Positions 34,087 to 44,057 are shown, numbered from the stretch's first letter. The stretch: DNA of 64,000 bases from Vibrio sp. HI00D65 (GCF_001635455.1 NZ_LWEH01000013.1:186001-250000); one strand, 5' to 3'. The notes: generated by a model not told the origin, from the sequence alone. Numbers and translations: made by a program.

Positions 34087-34962
34087 ATGAAAGATACAGT
34101 ATTGGATCTTCAGGCTCTAAAAACATTCGTACTTGGCATTGAATATAAAAGCTTTGCCCTCGCTGCAAAGCATCAACACAAGTCAACATCTGCTGTAAGT
34201 GCACATTTGAAAAAACTAGAAATGCAGACTGATTCCACACTAGTAAAGAAAGAGGGCAGATATCTATTACCAACTGAGCAAGGAGAGTACTTATTGAGCT
34301 ACGCAAAGAGAATGCTTGCTCTAAACGATGAAGTGTTGGAAACCTTAAGATGCGTTGATTTGCAAGGCACAGTAAATGTGGGGTTACAAGAAGATTTCGC
34401 AGAAGAAATTCTCACCGAATGCCTTGGACGCTTTAGTCGCATTAATGAACAAATTCAAATGAATACAATGATCGAGAGGTACGCTGGACTAATATCGGCT
34501 ATTGAAGATGGTTCACTCGATATATCTGTTACCTGGCAAGGCGTTAAGCGAACTCCATACTCTGATACCATTGCCCACACTCCAGTACGTTGGGTATCCT
34601 CACCAGATTTCCCGCTCGGTCATTTTCTCGAAAAAAATATACCTTTACCATTGGTAGTGGTTGAGCCAAATTGCCTTTTTAAACAGAAAGCTATAGAAGC
34701 GTTGGATGCTGAAAGAATAAAATGGAAAGTTGTATACCAAAGCCAAAGTCTCGGTGGTGTTTGGCCTGCTGTGCACGCAGGAATAGGTATTACAGTTCGA
34801 ACGAGCATGGGTTGTCCAGCTCCCCTCGAAATCATCAAAAAAGGATTACCAGAATTGGGAAATATTGGCGTTCAAATTCATCGTTCACAAGCAGCAACTG
34901 ACAACGTGAAGGAAAAGTTGATTGATCTAATAACAAGGGTGATTAAGGCAAACTACAGCTGA
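34087..34962 (+). CDS. LysR-family transcriptional regulator
   Basis: 291 residues from ATG 34087; the longer reading starts at TTG 34057. HTH region: LALAAKHQHKSTSAVSAHLK-like (here FALAAKHQHKSTSAVSAHLK, about residues 18-37). The effector-binding domain follows. Divergent from the CMD/DUF4865 genes, which it probably controls; with the CMD gene broken, the circuit may be non-functional. Confidence 0.85.
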   Translation: MKDTVLDLQALKTFVLGIEYKSFALAAKHQHKSTSAVSAHLKKLEMQTDSTLVKKEGRYLLPTEQGEYLLSYAKRMLALNDEVLETLRCVDLQGTVNVGLQEDFAEEILTECLGRFSRINEQIQMNTMIERYAGLISAIEDGSLDISVTWQGVKRTPYSDTIAHTPVRWVSSPDFPLGHFLEKNIPLPLVVVEPNCLFKQKAIEALDAERIKWKVVYQSQSLGGVWPAVHAGIGITVRTSMGCPAPLEIIKKGLPELGNIGVQIHRSQAATDNVKEKLIDLITRVIKANYS

Positions 34963-35082
34963 CATGAATAACTTTTATTAAGAAAATGTCATAAACAGGA
35001 TGTGAAAGAGTAAAGATACTAAAACAACTTACTATCAGAGCTTTTTACGATGGGGGAAGTGGTATTGGGCGTTTCGATGGCT

Positions 35083-35131
35083 CAAAAACGCTGAAACCCC
35101 GATGTTGGTAGCATCGGGGTTTCGAATTTTT
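35083..35131. terminator. strong terminator hairpin, bidirectional
   Basis: GAAACCCCGATG-TTGGTAG-CATCGGGGTTTC (35093-35123), a perfect 12-bp stem with a 7-base loop, flanked by CAAAAACG and GAATTTTTAG. It sits between the LysR gene and rplY. A half copy lies at 29033-29060. Confidence 0.85.
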
Positions 35132-35210
35132 AGATTTTTCGATTGGTAAGTTCGATTATCTTTTCTATGCAGAAGGCTGGATTAATCCAATCTTATTCCT
35201 TGGTAGGGAA

Positions 35211-35489
35211 TTAGATGCGGATGAAGTCCATGTGCTCAACTTTTGGCTTGAACGCGTGACGTTGAACGTCTTGTGGCTTAACCTTTACTTCTGCGCCGTC
35301 AACCACTAGAGTGATTGCTTCGTAGAACTCAGGCTTGTCCATTTGGTTGATCACTTCGTCGTGATTAAGTTCGATAGATACAGCTGCTGCTTCACCACCG
35401 TAGATTACAGCTGGGAATTTACCAGCGTGACGTAGGCGGCGGCTCGCACCTTTACCTAGTTCAGTACGTACTACTGCTTCAAATTTCAT
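35211..35489 (-). CDS. rplY: 50S ribosomal protein L25 (short form)
   Basis: 92 residues, the length of the E. coli-type short L25 without a CTC domain. [31 protein letters not shown] and the C-terminal [18 protein letters not shown] are family hallmarks. It binds 5S rRNA in the large subunit. radD and rsuA, its neighbours in E. coli, lie 6-8 kb away here, so an insertion of other genes has separated the block. AT-rich upstream region 35490-35844 should hold its promoter. Confidence 0.95.
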   Translation of the reverse strand: MKFEAVVRTELGKGASRRLRHAGKFPAVIYGGEAAAVSIELNHDEVINQMDKPEFYEAITLVVDGAEVKVKPQDVQRHAFKPKVEHMDFIRI

Positions 35490-35844
35490 AGTTTTACTCT
35501 CAAATTAGTAAAAATTAACTTCACATCTCAATGCGACCTTGAGTATGTGGTAATGCTTAGGCAGAACGAGTTCATGCTTAAGCGAGCGCGGATACTAACA
35601 TCACATTTGAATATGAGCAAGTAAGAAGCCTATCACAAAGTGAATTTCCTTCGATATTTGGCTCGTTTGTAGATAAAACGCTCTCTAACCCTATTTTATC
35701 GCTTTCTTTGCTCTTTTGCCCTGTTTATATCGTCGCGAAATCATCAAGTTAATGAACGGAAAATGAATGTTCGCCTAAGGCTTGGTTAATGCTTGGTTAG
35801 GTAACTTTAGTGTTAATTAATCAGCAGAGTGAATAGGTGAAAAC
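35490..35844. other. intergenic region between rplY and the glycosyltransferase gene
   Basis: About 355 bases, divergent genes on both sides, so two promoters are expected. No hairpin or coding frame is recognised. Confidence 0.5.
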
Positions 35845-36573
35845 ATGGAACCGGTCAGTATTGTCGTTATTACGTTAAACGAAGAGAAATGCATTAGTCG
35901 CTTAATGGAAGAGTTGAGCGTGCAAACCCATCAAGAGTTCGAAGTGATCGTTGTCGACTCAAACAGTGAAGATAACACCCGAGAAGTCGCACAGGCCTAT
36001 GAAAGTGCGTTGCCGAAATTGACTATCCACCATATGCAAGAACGCGGTGTTAGCCTTGGCCGAAACACCGGTGCTGCTTTGGCGCAGTACAACAGAATCC
36101 TTTTCTTGGATGCCGACGTTAGCCTGCCTCGTAACTTCCTTGCTAAAGCGCTGTATGAGCTAGAAGAGAATAAGCTTGAAGTTGCTGGCGCATATATGAG
36201 TTCAAAAGGGCTGCCATTAATTCATAAATTCGGTTATGGGCTGTTTAATGTGGGCTTATTTGCGACGCAGTTCTTCTTCCCTACAGCGATTGGCGCTTGT
36301 ATTTTCTCAACCAAACGAGCGCATGAAGAGATCGGCGGCTTCGATGAGGAGATCGTTCTGTGTGAGGACTGTGATTACGTAAAACGTGCGAGCAAAACAT
36401 GGCGATTTAGGTTCCTAAATATGACTTTCGGTTTTGACCCACGCCGATTAGACCAAGATGGTGTTGTGAAGACGGGGTCAACTTACCTAAAAGCCAATAT
36501 AAGGCGCTTCTTTAAAGGCGAAATGCGTAACAACGAAATGAACTACAAGTTTGGTCACTACAAAGAACAGTAA
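35845..36573 (+). CDS. family 2 glycosyltransferase
   Basis: 242 residues. VSIVVITLNEEKCISRLMEE at the N-terminus, VIVVDSNSEDNTREVA, GRNTGAALAQYNRILFLDAD (the DxD metal site, about residues 72-91) and GGFDEEIVLCEDCDY are GT2 landmarks. It uses a nucleotide sugar; acceptor unknown. One gene upstream of a DedA-LssY fusion, 14 bases away, suggesting a joint envelope role. Confidence 0.85.
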   Translation: MEPVSIVVITLNEEKCISRLMEELSVQTHQEFEVIVVDSNSEDNTREVAQAYESALPKLTIHHMQERGVSLGRNTGAALAQYNRILFLDADVSLPRNFLAKALYELEENKLEVAGAYMSSKGLPLIHKFGYGLFNVGLFATQFFFPTAIGACIFSTKRAHEEIGGFDEEIVLCEDCDYVKRASKTWRFRFLNMTFGFDPRRLDQDGVVKTGSTYLKANIRRFFKGEMRNNEMNYKFGHYKEQ

Positions 36574-36587
36574 GCATTGGGGTTGTT

Positions 36588-37895
36588 ATGTTTGATGGAC
36601 TAGGGCTGTTTTTGGGAGCATTGGGTGATGCTCTCATCGGCCCAAACCTATTTGTACCGGGAGAGCCCTTTTTTATCGCTGCGGGCTTTCAGCTGTATTC
36701 AGGTGCATGGATGGCGTTGGTGTTTGTAATGTTAGGTGGTTTCGTTGGGGATCAACTGAGTTACTTCATTGGCTTAAAGTGGGGCAGAACTGCCCAAAAG
36801 AAGCTTATTAAATTTCGACCAAAAACCAAAAGAGTGATCGCTCGGTGTCGTTATCTCATTACGAAGAAGGGCACGTACATCATAGTCGTGGCACGCCTTT
36901 TGGGACCCATTGCTTGGGTTGTTCCTGTTATCGCAGGTTCTCATCGCGTTAAGTGGCACAGTTTTACGCTGTTGTCTTCGATAGGTTTATTGCTTGGCGG
37001 TGGTCAATTTATTGCTTGGGGTATGTTGTTGGCACATGGTGTCGAACAGTTTCCTTTATTGGGTTCGGTTAAGGTTTTCCTAGGCGAGCACCAAAGCTTG
37101 CTGATTGGTTTAGTTGCCGTGACCATTTTTGTTGTTGTGGGTAACAAACTTAAATGGCGTAAGCTAACCTTGAAAACCAGCGCGTTTTTAGTGGTTTGGC
37201 TGTGTTATGCAAATTATGCCCATTTCTTCTGGAAAGCTGATGACTTTCAAAGTCAACAAACATCGGCATCGATGAACTCTGTTGATTTACAACAAGTGAC
37301 TTACAAAGCGTTTCCTGGGCTTTCTCCAATCTATGATGCTCAAGCGATCAATGTTGTTTATGTCGGAGAATCGCCTCGTGAACTCATGAACCAGTTGGGC
37401 TGGATAGAAAATCAAACATTCTCTCGAAATGATATTGAGTGGTCGAGTTACCTTACTCTCCTAAAAGATAAGACACCGCCTGTATCTGACTTGTATTGGC
37501 GAAACCAACCACAAGATATGGCCTTTCAATTGCCTGGAAACCTGATGAAGAGAAGCCATATTCGCTGGTGGAATGCGGGGTTAGACAGAAGCAGTAATCA
37601 AACAAAGTGGTTAGGGGCAATCAGCTACGATGATGGTTTAAAAGTGACACCGTATTCTGGCATTGTCACCATACTCCATAAAATAGATCCGAATGTTGAT
37701 GAAGAACGCGATCGGTTGGCGCAGCAAATTAAGTCAACTTACCCGAATATGGAACTGGTCAATTTACCTCTAGCGAATGCACAGGTAATGAATGATCAAC
37801 ATGACTACTACACAGACGGAAAGATCTTGGTTATTGGATCAACGACATACAGTGATGATTCACAAACCTTAGATGTTGCGGTGAATGATATATAA
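36588..37895 (+). CDS. DedA-family membrane protein fused to an LssY C-terminal domain
   Basis: 435 residues. The N-terminal half is DedA/SNARE-associated: EPFFIAAGFQLYSGAWMALV, FVGDQLSYFIGLKWGR, and ARLLGPIAWVVPVIAGSHRV. After a helix near residue 200 comes a soluble half (about 215-435) with PISDLYWRNQPQDM-like pattern (here PVSDLYWRNQPQDMAF) and MKRSHIRWWNAGL, which is the LssY C-terminal domain. DedA proteins are flippase-like membrane transporters (undecaprenyl-phosphate or phospholipid); the role of LssY is unknown. Possible operon with the glycosyltransferase. Confidence 0.85.
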   Translation: MFDGLGLFLGALGDALIGPNLFVPGEPFFIAAGFQLYSGAWMALVFVMLGGFVGDQLSYFIGLKWGRTAQKKLIKFRPKTKRVIARCRYLITKKGTYIIVVARLLGPIAWVVPVIAGSHRVKWHSFTLLSSIGLLLGGGQFIAWGMLLAHGVEQFPLLGSVKVFLGEHQSLLIGLVAVTIFVVVGNKLKWRKLTLKTSAFLVVWLCYANYAHFFWKADDFQSQQTSASMNSVDLQQVTYKAFPGLSPIYDAQAINVVYVGESPRELMNQLGWIENQTFSRNDIEWSSYLTLLKDKTPPVSDLYWRNQPQDMAFQLPGNLMKRSHIRWWNAGLDRSSNQTKWLGAISYDDGLKVTPYSGIVTILHKIDPNVDEERDRLAQQIKSTYPNMELVNLPLANAQVMNDQHDYYTDGKILVIGSTTYSDDSQTLDVAVNDI

Positions 37896-37940
37896 AGTAT
37901 GGCATTAAGACCTTCTCTACTTTAGTCCTCCGACAAATAC

Positions 37941-37978
37941 GAACCTTATTTGAATATCAATCAAACAAGGTTCTGTTA
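37941..37978 (+). terminator. terminator-like hairpin after the DedA gene
   Basis: GAACCTTATTTG ... CAAACAAGGTTC, with one mismatch, then TGTTATTTCT; 45 bases past the stop. Confidence 0.55.
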
Positions 37979-38087
37979 TTTCTGCTTGTTAAAACCGAGC
38001 CTCTTTTGGGCGTTTCTATCGTTCTAATAGTGTCAACCTTGTCTATTCTAATTAAGGGTGAACAAGGGCGAAAGCTAAGGACAAGGT

Positions 38088-38485
38088 ATGCAAATGAATC
38101 CGGTTGGTTAGTTTGAGATCTATGTCGACGATATGGTGAGAACAAAACGTTTTACGAAGCCTTATTCAAAGTGGTGTTGGAGAAGCTAGATAACGAAACG
38201 GGCATCGATATTGAAATGTGGGTGTTGCCTAGCGAGATGTAAAAAATCAGGTGCGACAGGGGCTTTGTGCTCGATGCCTGTTGTAAAACTGGGAAACAGC
38301 ACTATGGTGTATTTCTCTTGTGATGATTGTGCGACAGAAGCAAGCTTGGCTGCGGCGAATGGTGGTGTTTTGCAAGTGCTTAAAATGGTGATTGGACAGC
38401 CTACTTTCTTCATGGATAATACCGTTTCATCAGTGTGGTCAGCGATACCGAAGGCAATGTCATTGGTTCACATTCGACGGCTTAA
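38088..38485 (+). pseudogene. VOC family (glyoxalase-fold) protein pseudogene
   Basis: Conceptual repair gives a full VOC protein: MNPVGxFEIYVDDMVRTKRF, YEALFKVVLEKLDNE, IDIEMWVLPSEM, then ATGALCSMPVVKLGNSTMVY and FSCDDCATEASLAAANGGV, ending FISVVSDTEGNVIGSHST. Lesions in order: a nonsense TAG at 38109 (likely from TGG), a one-base loss near 38151, a frameshift near 38240 in the AAAAAA run after TAA, and one or more near 38400-38440. Such damage rules out a functional product. Related proteins are glyoxalase/dioxygenase-like enzymes of unknown substrate. Confidence 0.85.
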
Positions 38486-38517
38486 ACTTGCAGATTAAAA
38501 ATGGTACAGGATCAAAC

Positions 38518-38555
38518 AGGAGTTTATGCGTGATGCGTAAACTCCTTATTTTTAT
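38518..38555 (+). terminator. terminator hairpin
   Basis: AGGAGTTTA ... TAAACTCCT then TATTTTTATT, 33 bases past the VOC pseudogene and before the convergent histidine-kinase gene; may serve both. Confidence 0.7.
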
Positions 38556-38587
38556 TCAAGGTATAGCGGGTGTTCGAATGGAGTCGT

Positions 38588-39937
38588 TTAAGAGGCTTGA
38601 GATACCTTTAAAACAAGAGAAGCTTTTAAGCCACCCATTGAGCTCTTACTTAGCGTTAAGCTCCCGCGGTAACTGTGTGCCATTTCATTGACAATATTCA
38701 GCCCTAGACCGGTTCCAGGAGTCGTTTCATCGAGCCTTACGCCTCGTTTGGTCACCTGTTCGAGCTTTTCTTCAGGAATACCTTGTCCGTCGTCTTCAAT
38801 AATCAACTCTACACTGCCATCGGCCAGTTCATAAGCGTGAACGCGAATAATACTGCCCGCCCACTTATAACTATTTTCGAGTAGGTTTCCGACCATCTCA
38901 TCAAGGTCGGTTTTTTCTACGGCAACCTCTAGTTCAGAGTCCAGCTCATTGATCATAGTGACTTCATTGGCAGCATAAACTTTATCAAAAGCCATCGAAA
39001 TCGCTTCAACACGCTCACAAGGCGACGACTTCACCGAAAGGATGTTCATTGCACCCGCCATACGAGCGCGACCGAGGTGATAGTCGATCTGGCTTTGGAT
39101 CTGTTGAATCGGTTGTTGTAATAGTTTCTTCTCGTTGTCAGGTAGCATCTCAATTTCATTTTTCATCACCGACAACGGCGTCTTTAACGCATGAGATAGG
39201 TTACCTGCGTGGTTACGAGCACGCTCCAGTAACTCTTGGTAGTGAAAGAGTAGGGCATTAAGGTCAGAGACGAGTGGCGAGACCTCTTTCGGGTAGTTAT
39301 CGCTTAGCCCTTGTTGCTCACCTTTTCTCAGCATCACTAGTTCACGTTGCATCTTACTCAGCGGTAATAGAGACCAGCTAACTTGAATACCAATCAACAT
39401 GAGTACGCCGACAAACAACAGCATCAGGATCAGCCATACCTGACCCGTTAACTCCGCTAGCGTCGACTCAAGTGGGTCTTCATCAATACCAATGGTGATG
39501 GTAATTGGGTCGCTCAGTGAAGGCAGGTAGATATCTTGCTCAATGTAAATCAACTTCTCTTTTTCAGGTCCCTTAACGGAAGTGTGAATAGGAGAGCGCT
39601 TGATGGTGAGGTCTTTGTCCCATAAGGAGCGAGAACGAATGATTTGATCTTGAGTCGAAGCGCGCCAGTAAATACCGCTGTAAGGTTGGTTAAACCTAGG
39701 GTCAGATAGGCGTTCTGCCATGATTAGGCTGCCATTGTCGTTGGTTTCAATATTCGCGGTGAGCTCGTCCATGGTTAGGGCAAGTTGCTGCTTCATGTCG
39801 TCGACAAGGTAATCGTTTACCAGTTTTGGTATACCAACACCGGCCGCTAATATCATCGCACCTAGCCAAAAAGCCGCAGCGAGAAGCAAGCGGCTTTTTA
39901 AACTGATGTTTTTAAGTGTTCGTTTCTTTAGATTCAT
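38588..39937 (-). CDS. sensor histidine kinase (CarS/VprB-like)
   Basis: 449 residues. Transmembrane helices near residues 15-38 and 165-185 bracket a periplasmic sensor domain (PhoQ-like in size). H-box HAGNLSHALKTPLSVM, N-box MVGNLLENSYKW, G1 IIEDDGQGIPEE, and G2 TPGTGLGLNIV are intact. Together with the response regulator encoded next upstream on the same strand it forms a two-component system. In V. cholerae the like-placed CarRS/VprAB pair controls lipid A glycinylation; the match is from memory, so it is given as likeness only. Confidence 0.85.
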   Translation of the reverse strand: MNLKKRTLKNISLKSRLLLAAAFWLGAMILAAGVGIPKLVNDYLVDDMKQQLALTMDELTANIETNDNGSLIMAERLSDPRFNQPYSGIYWRASTQDQIIRSRSLWDKDLTIKRSPIHTSVKGPEKEKLIYIEQDIYLPSLSDPITITIGIDEDPLESTLAELTGQVWLILMLLFVGVLMLIGIQVSWSLLPLSKMQRELVMLRKGEQQGLSDNYPKEVSPLVSDLNALLFHYQELLERARNHAGNLSHALKTPLSVMKNEIEMLPDNEKKLLQQPIQQIQSQIDYHLGRARMAGAMNILSVKSSPCERVEAISMAFDKVYAANEVTMINELDSELEVAVEKTDLDEMVGNLLENSYKWAGSIIRVHAYELADGSVELIIEDDGQGIPEEKLEQVTKRGVRLDETTPGTGLGLNIVNEMAHSYRGSLTLSKSSMGGLKASLVLKVSQAS

Positions 39938-40071
39938 GCATTTCCAGCCTGCCTTTGCCCATCGTTATTGAGTTGTATTTCGATGGTCAGTACAGGCTGT
40001 CCACTTAGTGGGTGAGTGTGCCTGATTTCTCTTTGCTTAATTGACGTTTGTACATCCAAATAAATAGAGAT

Positions 40072-40731
40072 TTACTCAGCATTCAGTTGGTAGCCAAGGC
40101 CACGGACGGTTTTGATGATCTTTGGTGCGATTTTCTTACGGATACGACCAATAAATACCTCAACCGTATTCGAGTCACGGTCGAAGTCTTGTTTGTAGAT
40201 GTGCTCAACCAACTCGGTACGCGAAATAACCTTGTTTTGGTTGTGCATGAAATACGCGACAACCTTATATTCTAGTGCCGTTAGGCTGACTGCTTGGCCT
40301 TGCCACAACACTTTTGAACTGCGAGTGTCCAAGCTTAAATCACCAATTTGAAGAACAGGTGCTGCACTGCCTGACGCTCGGCGAAGTTGTGCACGAATAC
40401 GGGCAATCAGTTCGACCATTTCGAATGGCTTAGTTAGGTAATCGTCGGCGCCAGCGTTCAAGCCTTCAACGCGTTGGGTTAGGGTGTCACGAGCACTTAA
40501 GATAATCACTGGCGTGTTGATGTTTTCGTCTCGAATACCTTTTAAAACGGTTAGGCCATCAAGCTTAGGTAGACCTAGGTCGAGAACTATCGCATCCCAC
40601 TCTTCTGATGTCGCGCGATAAAGCGCATCGATACCATCTTGAGACAGCTCAGGAACCCAGTCGGCTCCCTCAAGTGTTTCAATAATCTGTTGGCCCAAAC
40701 GAGGTTCGTCTTCAACGACTAAAATTTTCAT
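40072..40731 (-). CDS. OmpR-family response regulator (CarR/VprA-like)
   Basis: 219 residues. Receiver domain: acidic EDEP near residue 8, phospho-acceptor Asp51 in IVLDLGLPKLDG, Lys in YLTKPFEMVEL. The C-terminal OmpR winged helix ends RTELVEHIYKQDFDRDSNTV and VEVFIGRIRKKI. Overall sequence closely resembles VprA/CarR of V. cholerae as I recall it. 135 bases separate it from the histidine kinase, and the PepSY gene lies upstream on the same strand. Confidence 0.9.
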   Translation of the reverse strand: MKILVVEDEPRLGQQIIETLEGADWVPELSQDGIDALYRATSEEWDAIVLDLGLPKLDGLTVLKGIRDENINTPVIILSARDTLTQRVEGLNAGADDYLTKPFEMVELIARIRAQLRRASGSAAPVLQIGDLSLDTRSSKVLWQGQAVSLTALEYKVVAYFMHNQNKVISRTELVEHIYKQDFDRDSNTVEVFIGRIRKKIAPKIIKTVRGLGYQLNAE

Positions 40732-40810
40732 AATTGTTCTTCTTAATTTTTGGAATGACTGTTCGCTGTGCTTAACTATTTGCCTTGCTTAACTATGTCG
40801 TCGCGCTAAA

Positions 40811-41209
40811 TTAATCGCTGTGCTTAATAGCGTTTTTAAAGTTGCGGCCTTCAATTTTTAGCATTTCTAGCGTTTCGGCGTTGTATTCAACTTTGATGAT
40901 GTTGTTTTGATAGTTAATTTTTAACTCATACACCCAAATATCATCATCTTCTTCTAGTTCGACTTTAATGATTCGGCCATGAAGGTCGTTTTCTACTGCT
41001 GCATACATCTCAGAGAAAGGGCGAATATAACCTTCCCGAACCGCTTCATAGACTTCGTCTTGGTCTTCTTCAAATTCAATGCGGGTTCCTGGTTTATGAA
41101 CGTCCTGCACTAATTCGTGACCATTGTGATGCGAGTCAGCCCATGCGCCAGCAGAAACAAATAAGCCTAAGCTTATAGAAAACAAAGAAATCATAGCTTT
41201 ACTAAACAT
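40811..41209 (-). CDS. PepSY-domain periplasmic protein
   Basis: 132 residues. A Sec signal (MFSKAMISLFSISLGLFVSA, cut near GAWA|DSHH) is followed by a PepSY domain: AVENDLHGRIIKVELEEDDD and WVYELKINYQNNIIKVEYNA. PepSY proteins often modulate proteases or envelope two-component systems. First gene of the same-strand block with CarRS-like genes, so it may feed into or be regulated by that sensor. Confidence 0.82.
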   Translation of the reverse strand: MFSKAMISLFSISLGLFVSAGAWADSHHNGHELVQDVHKPGTRIEFEEDQDEVYEAVREGYIRPFSEMYAAVENDLHGRIIKVELEEDDDIWVYELKINYQNNIIKVEYNAETLEMLKIEGRNFKNAIKHSD

Positions 41210-41367
41210 AGCGAATCCTAGAGAAGGTTGATAGCGTTCAGTATAAAAAAGTAATTCTGAACAGAAAGTGAACCTGATTAATAATGAGAAATTGATACCT
41301 AAAAATTTGACGATTAGATCGCCAACACATCACGGAGACTAACCATCAAGTGTCAAGACGATAATCA

Positions 41368-43110
41368 TTAACGTTGTTGAAGTTCGTCTTCGAATATCTT
41401 GTCTCTCATTTTCCAAAAGCGACCAACTTTACGTGCAATTACAAATTGTGGTGGGCGGAATCTATGTTGGTGAGCAACCACTTTCGACGGTGACGCTTCC
41501 TCGAAAGGTCTGTGTCTATCCGCAAGATGAGGGCGAACGAACTGATCTTTAAAGTTCTGCTTTTGCTTCTTGGTGGTCAATGACCAAAATTCATGGACTT
41601 GCGCTTGGTTTTCACCACGGTAGGTGACCTTAAGTTGTGACTTGCCTTTGTCGTCCTTAAGCACATTAAGGTCCATCTCTAAACATTCAAACACTAAAGC
41701 ATCTTTTAGATTGAGTGCCTCTTTGAGCTTTTTGTCTGGGTCTACCAAGGTTGCGTCACATTCATGACAAATGCGTGCTGCAATGTCGTTGTCGGCACCA
41801 CAGTCTCCACAGTATTTGGCGCGGAAGCGATAGTTACAATGCTCACGTTCACCTGTGTCTTCATCTGTGAAGTATCCTTGGCATTTGCGGCCAAAGTGTT
41901 CAATCAAGAAGCCATTGCTGTCTAGCTTGCCCCAGAAATTGTTATTGAAGCCACAAGCTGGGCAGGGAATAGTGATAATTTCGCTGTCTGAATCCGGTTT
42001 AGGATCGCCAACTTCTGGCTGGTAAAGGTCATAGCTGTTACCCGCGTAATCGAGCACCAAACACTCTTTTTTGCCCGGAGATAAACGTAAGCCACGTCCT
42101 ACGATTTGTTGGTATAAGCTGATGGATTCTGTTGGGCGAAGAATCGCGATTAAATCAACGTGAGGAGCGTCAAAACCAGTCGTCAATACCGACACGTTGA
42201 CCAAGAATTTTATTTTGCGTTCTTTGAAATCATTGATGATTTGGTCGCGCTCTAATGTAGGTGTATCACCAATGACAATCGCAGCTTCACCTTCGGGTAG
42301 TAAGCCTAGGATCTCTTGAGCATGCCTTACGGTTGCGGCAAACACCATGATGCCCAGCTTGTCTTGGGCGAGGTGAATAATTTGATCGACAATCTGTGGT
42401 GTGGCTCGCTTCGATTGTTCGATCACCATATCCAGCTCGGCTTCTTTGTATCGACCTGTGCTCGCAGGTTTTAATTGTGAGAAGTCATAACTCAATACCG
42501 GCGCATCTATCATGCGAGCTGGTGTTAAGAAGCCTTCGTCGAGCAGGTAACGAATCGGTAACTCGAAAATACAATCTCTGAAGAATCTTGGTTCTTCTGA
42601 ACGCACTTGTCCGCGAGTGTGGTATTGGTAAATCCAACCCATACCTAAGCGATAAGGGGTTGCCGTTAAGCCAAGCACCTTGATACCCGAGTTGTTTTCA
42701 CGCAAGTGAGTGATCACTTTCTGATAGCTACTGTTCTTTTCGTCAGGTACTCGGTGGCATTCATCGATAACCAAGAGTGAAAATTGGTTGGAGAATGAAT
42801 CGAGGTTGCGGACTACAGATTGAACGGATGCGAATACCACTTGTTGGTCGGTCTCCTTACGGCCTAATCCTGCAGAGAAAATGGAGCCTTTTAACCCATA
42901 ACCTTCATACTTTTCATGGTTTTGCTCGACTAACTCTTTCACGTGAGCCAGTACCAATACGCGACCTTTGGCAAGCCTTGCCAGCTCAGCGATGACCAAA
43001 CTTTTTCCAGCCCCTGTCGGTAGCACGAGAACAGCCGGTGTTTGATGTTTTCTGAAGTAATGAATGACTGATTTTACTGAGTCTGCTTGGTATGGGCGGA
43101 GTGTATACAT
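41368..43110 (-). CDS. radD: RadD-like superfamily 2 DNA helicase
   Basis: 580 residues from ATG 43110. Motif I PTGAGKSLVIAEL, motif II VIDECHRVPD, motif III GLTATPYRLG, motif VI QIVGRGLRLSPGKK, then Zn-ribbon clusters CPACGFNN ... CQGYF and CGDCGADNDIAARICHECD. This is the layout of E. coli RadD (YejH), which helps resolve branched DNA and repair double-strand breaks. Divergent rsuA is the same neighbour as in E. coli, supporting the name. Confidence 0.92.
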   Translation of the reverse strand: MYTLRPYQADSVKSVIHYFRKHQTPAVLVLPTGAGKSLVIAELARLAKGRVLVLAHVKELVEQNHEKYEGYGLKGSIFSAGLGRKETDQQVVFASVQSVVRNLDSFSNQFSLLVIDECHRVPDEKNSSYQKVITHLRENNSGIKVLGLTATPYRLGMGWIYQYHTRGQVRSEEPRFFRDCIFELPIRYLLDEGFLTPARMIDAPVLSYDFSQLKPASTGRYKEAELDMVIEQSKRATPQIVDQIIHLAQDKLGIMVFAATVRHAQEILGLLPEGEAAIVIGDTPTLERDQIINDFKERKIKFLVNVSVLTTGFDAPHVDLIAILRPTESISLYQQIVGRGLRLSPGKKECLVLDYAGNSYDLYQPEVGDPKPDSDSEIITIPCPACGFNNNFWGKLDSNGFLIEHFGRKCQGYFTDEDTGEREHCNYRFRAKYCGDCGADNDIAARICHECDATLVDPDKKLKEALNLKDALVFECLEMDLNVLKDDKGKSQLKVTYRGENQAQVHEFWSLTTKKQKQNFKDQFVRPHLADRHRPFEEASPSKVVAHQHRFRPPQFVIARKVGRFWKMRDKIFEDELQQR

Positions 43111-43207
43111 ATCGCGTCTTGTAAAATGGAGAACAAATAGTGTGAAATAGCTCAACTAATCGAGCAAAGGTGACTATAATACCCGACTTAGATTAGTTGA
43201 GGTATTC

Positions 43208-43903
43208 ATGCGTTTAGATAAATTTCTGTGCGATGCACTAGGCATTACTCGAAAAGAAGCAACACAATTATTAAAAACAAAGACTGTGACAGTAAATGGT
43301 GTCATGCAAAAAAGCGGCTCAGTTAAAGTAACTGAAGAGTGTGTTGTGGAATGGCAAGGCAATGAACTTCGAGTTCAAGGCCCACGTTACATTATGTTGT
43401 ACAAGCCAGAAGGCTTTGTTTGTTCGCACGAAGATGGCTCAAATCGCACCGCATTTGAATTGCTTGATGAAATTAAAATGGACAAGCTGCACTTTGCAGG
43501 TCGTCTAGACGTTGATACTACAGGTCTAGTACTGATCACTGATGACGGTAAATGGTCTCACCGTATTACCGCACCAAAACACAAGTGCGAAAAGATGTAC
43601 CGTGTGTGGTTGGTTGATCCAGTAGAATCAGACTACGTTGAAAAATTCAAAGAGGGCATCCAGCTTAAGAGCGAAGATGGCCTAACACTTCCTGCGCACC
43701 TTGAAGTGCGTGCCGAGCGTGAAGTGCTATTAACGATTCACGAAGGCAAATACCACCAAGTAAAACGCATGTTTGCAGCACTTGGTAACAAGGTAGAAGC
43801 ACTACACCGTGAACGTATTGGTGAAATAGAGATGGACGAATCTCTTGAGCTAGGTGAGTACCGTTACCTAACGCAAGAAGAAGTGGATTCTATCTGGAAG
43901 TAA
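43208..43903 (+). CDS. rsuA: 16S rRNA pseudouridine(516) synthase
   Basis: 231 residues, the RsuA length. S4-like RNA-binding N-terminus (MRLDKFLCDALGITRKEATQ), catalytic-Asp motif GRLDVDTTGLVLITDDG, and the C-terminal KYHQVKRMFAALGNKV. It converts U516 of 16S rRNA to pseudouridine in assembling small subunits. GAGG precedes ATG 43208. Divergent from radD and followed by bcr as in E. coli. Confidence 0.94.
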   Translation: MRLDKFLCDALGITRKEATQLLKTKTVTVNGVMQKSGSVKVTEECVVEWQGNELRVQGPRYIMLYKPEGFVCSHEDGSNRTAFELLDEIKMDKLHFAGRLDVDTTGLVLITDDGKWSHRITAPKHKCEKMYRVWLVDPVESDYVEKFKEGIQLKSEDGLTLPAHLEVRAEREVLLTIHEGKYHQVKRMFAALGNKVEALHRERIGEIEMDESLELGEYRYLTQEEVDSIWK

Positions 43904-44057
43904 CCTTAGCTATTAATTTTATAGCACTCTCGTTGCAAAGCCGACCAAGGATAGCGTCGGCTGATGATGTTGACTGGTACTAGGAAAGTCTCAGCCAATC
44001 TTTTGACTTGCGTGTTCACGCTGGTCCTAGCTTTATCAGTTAAACATTCGGAGAACC

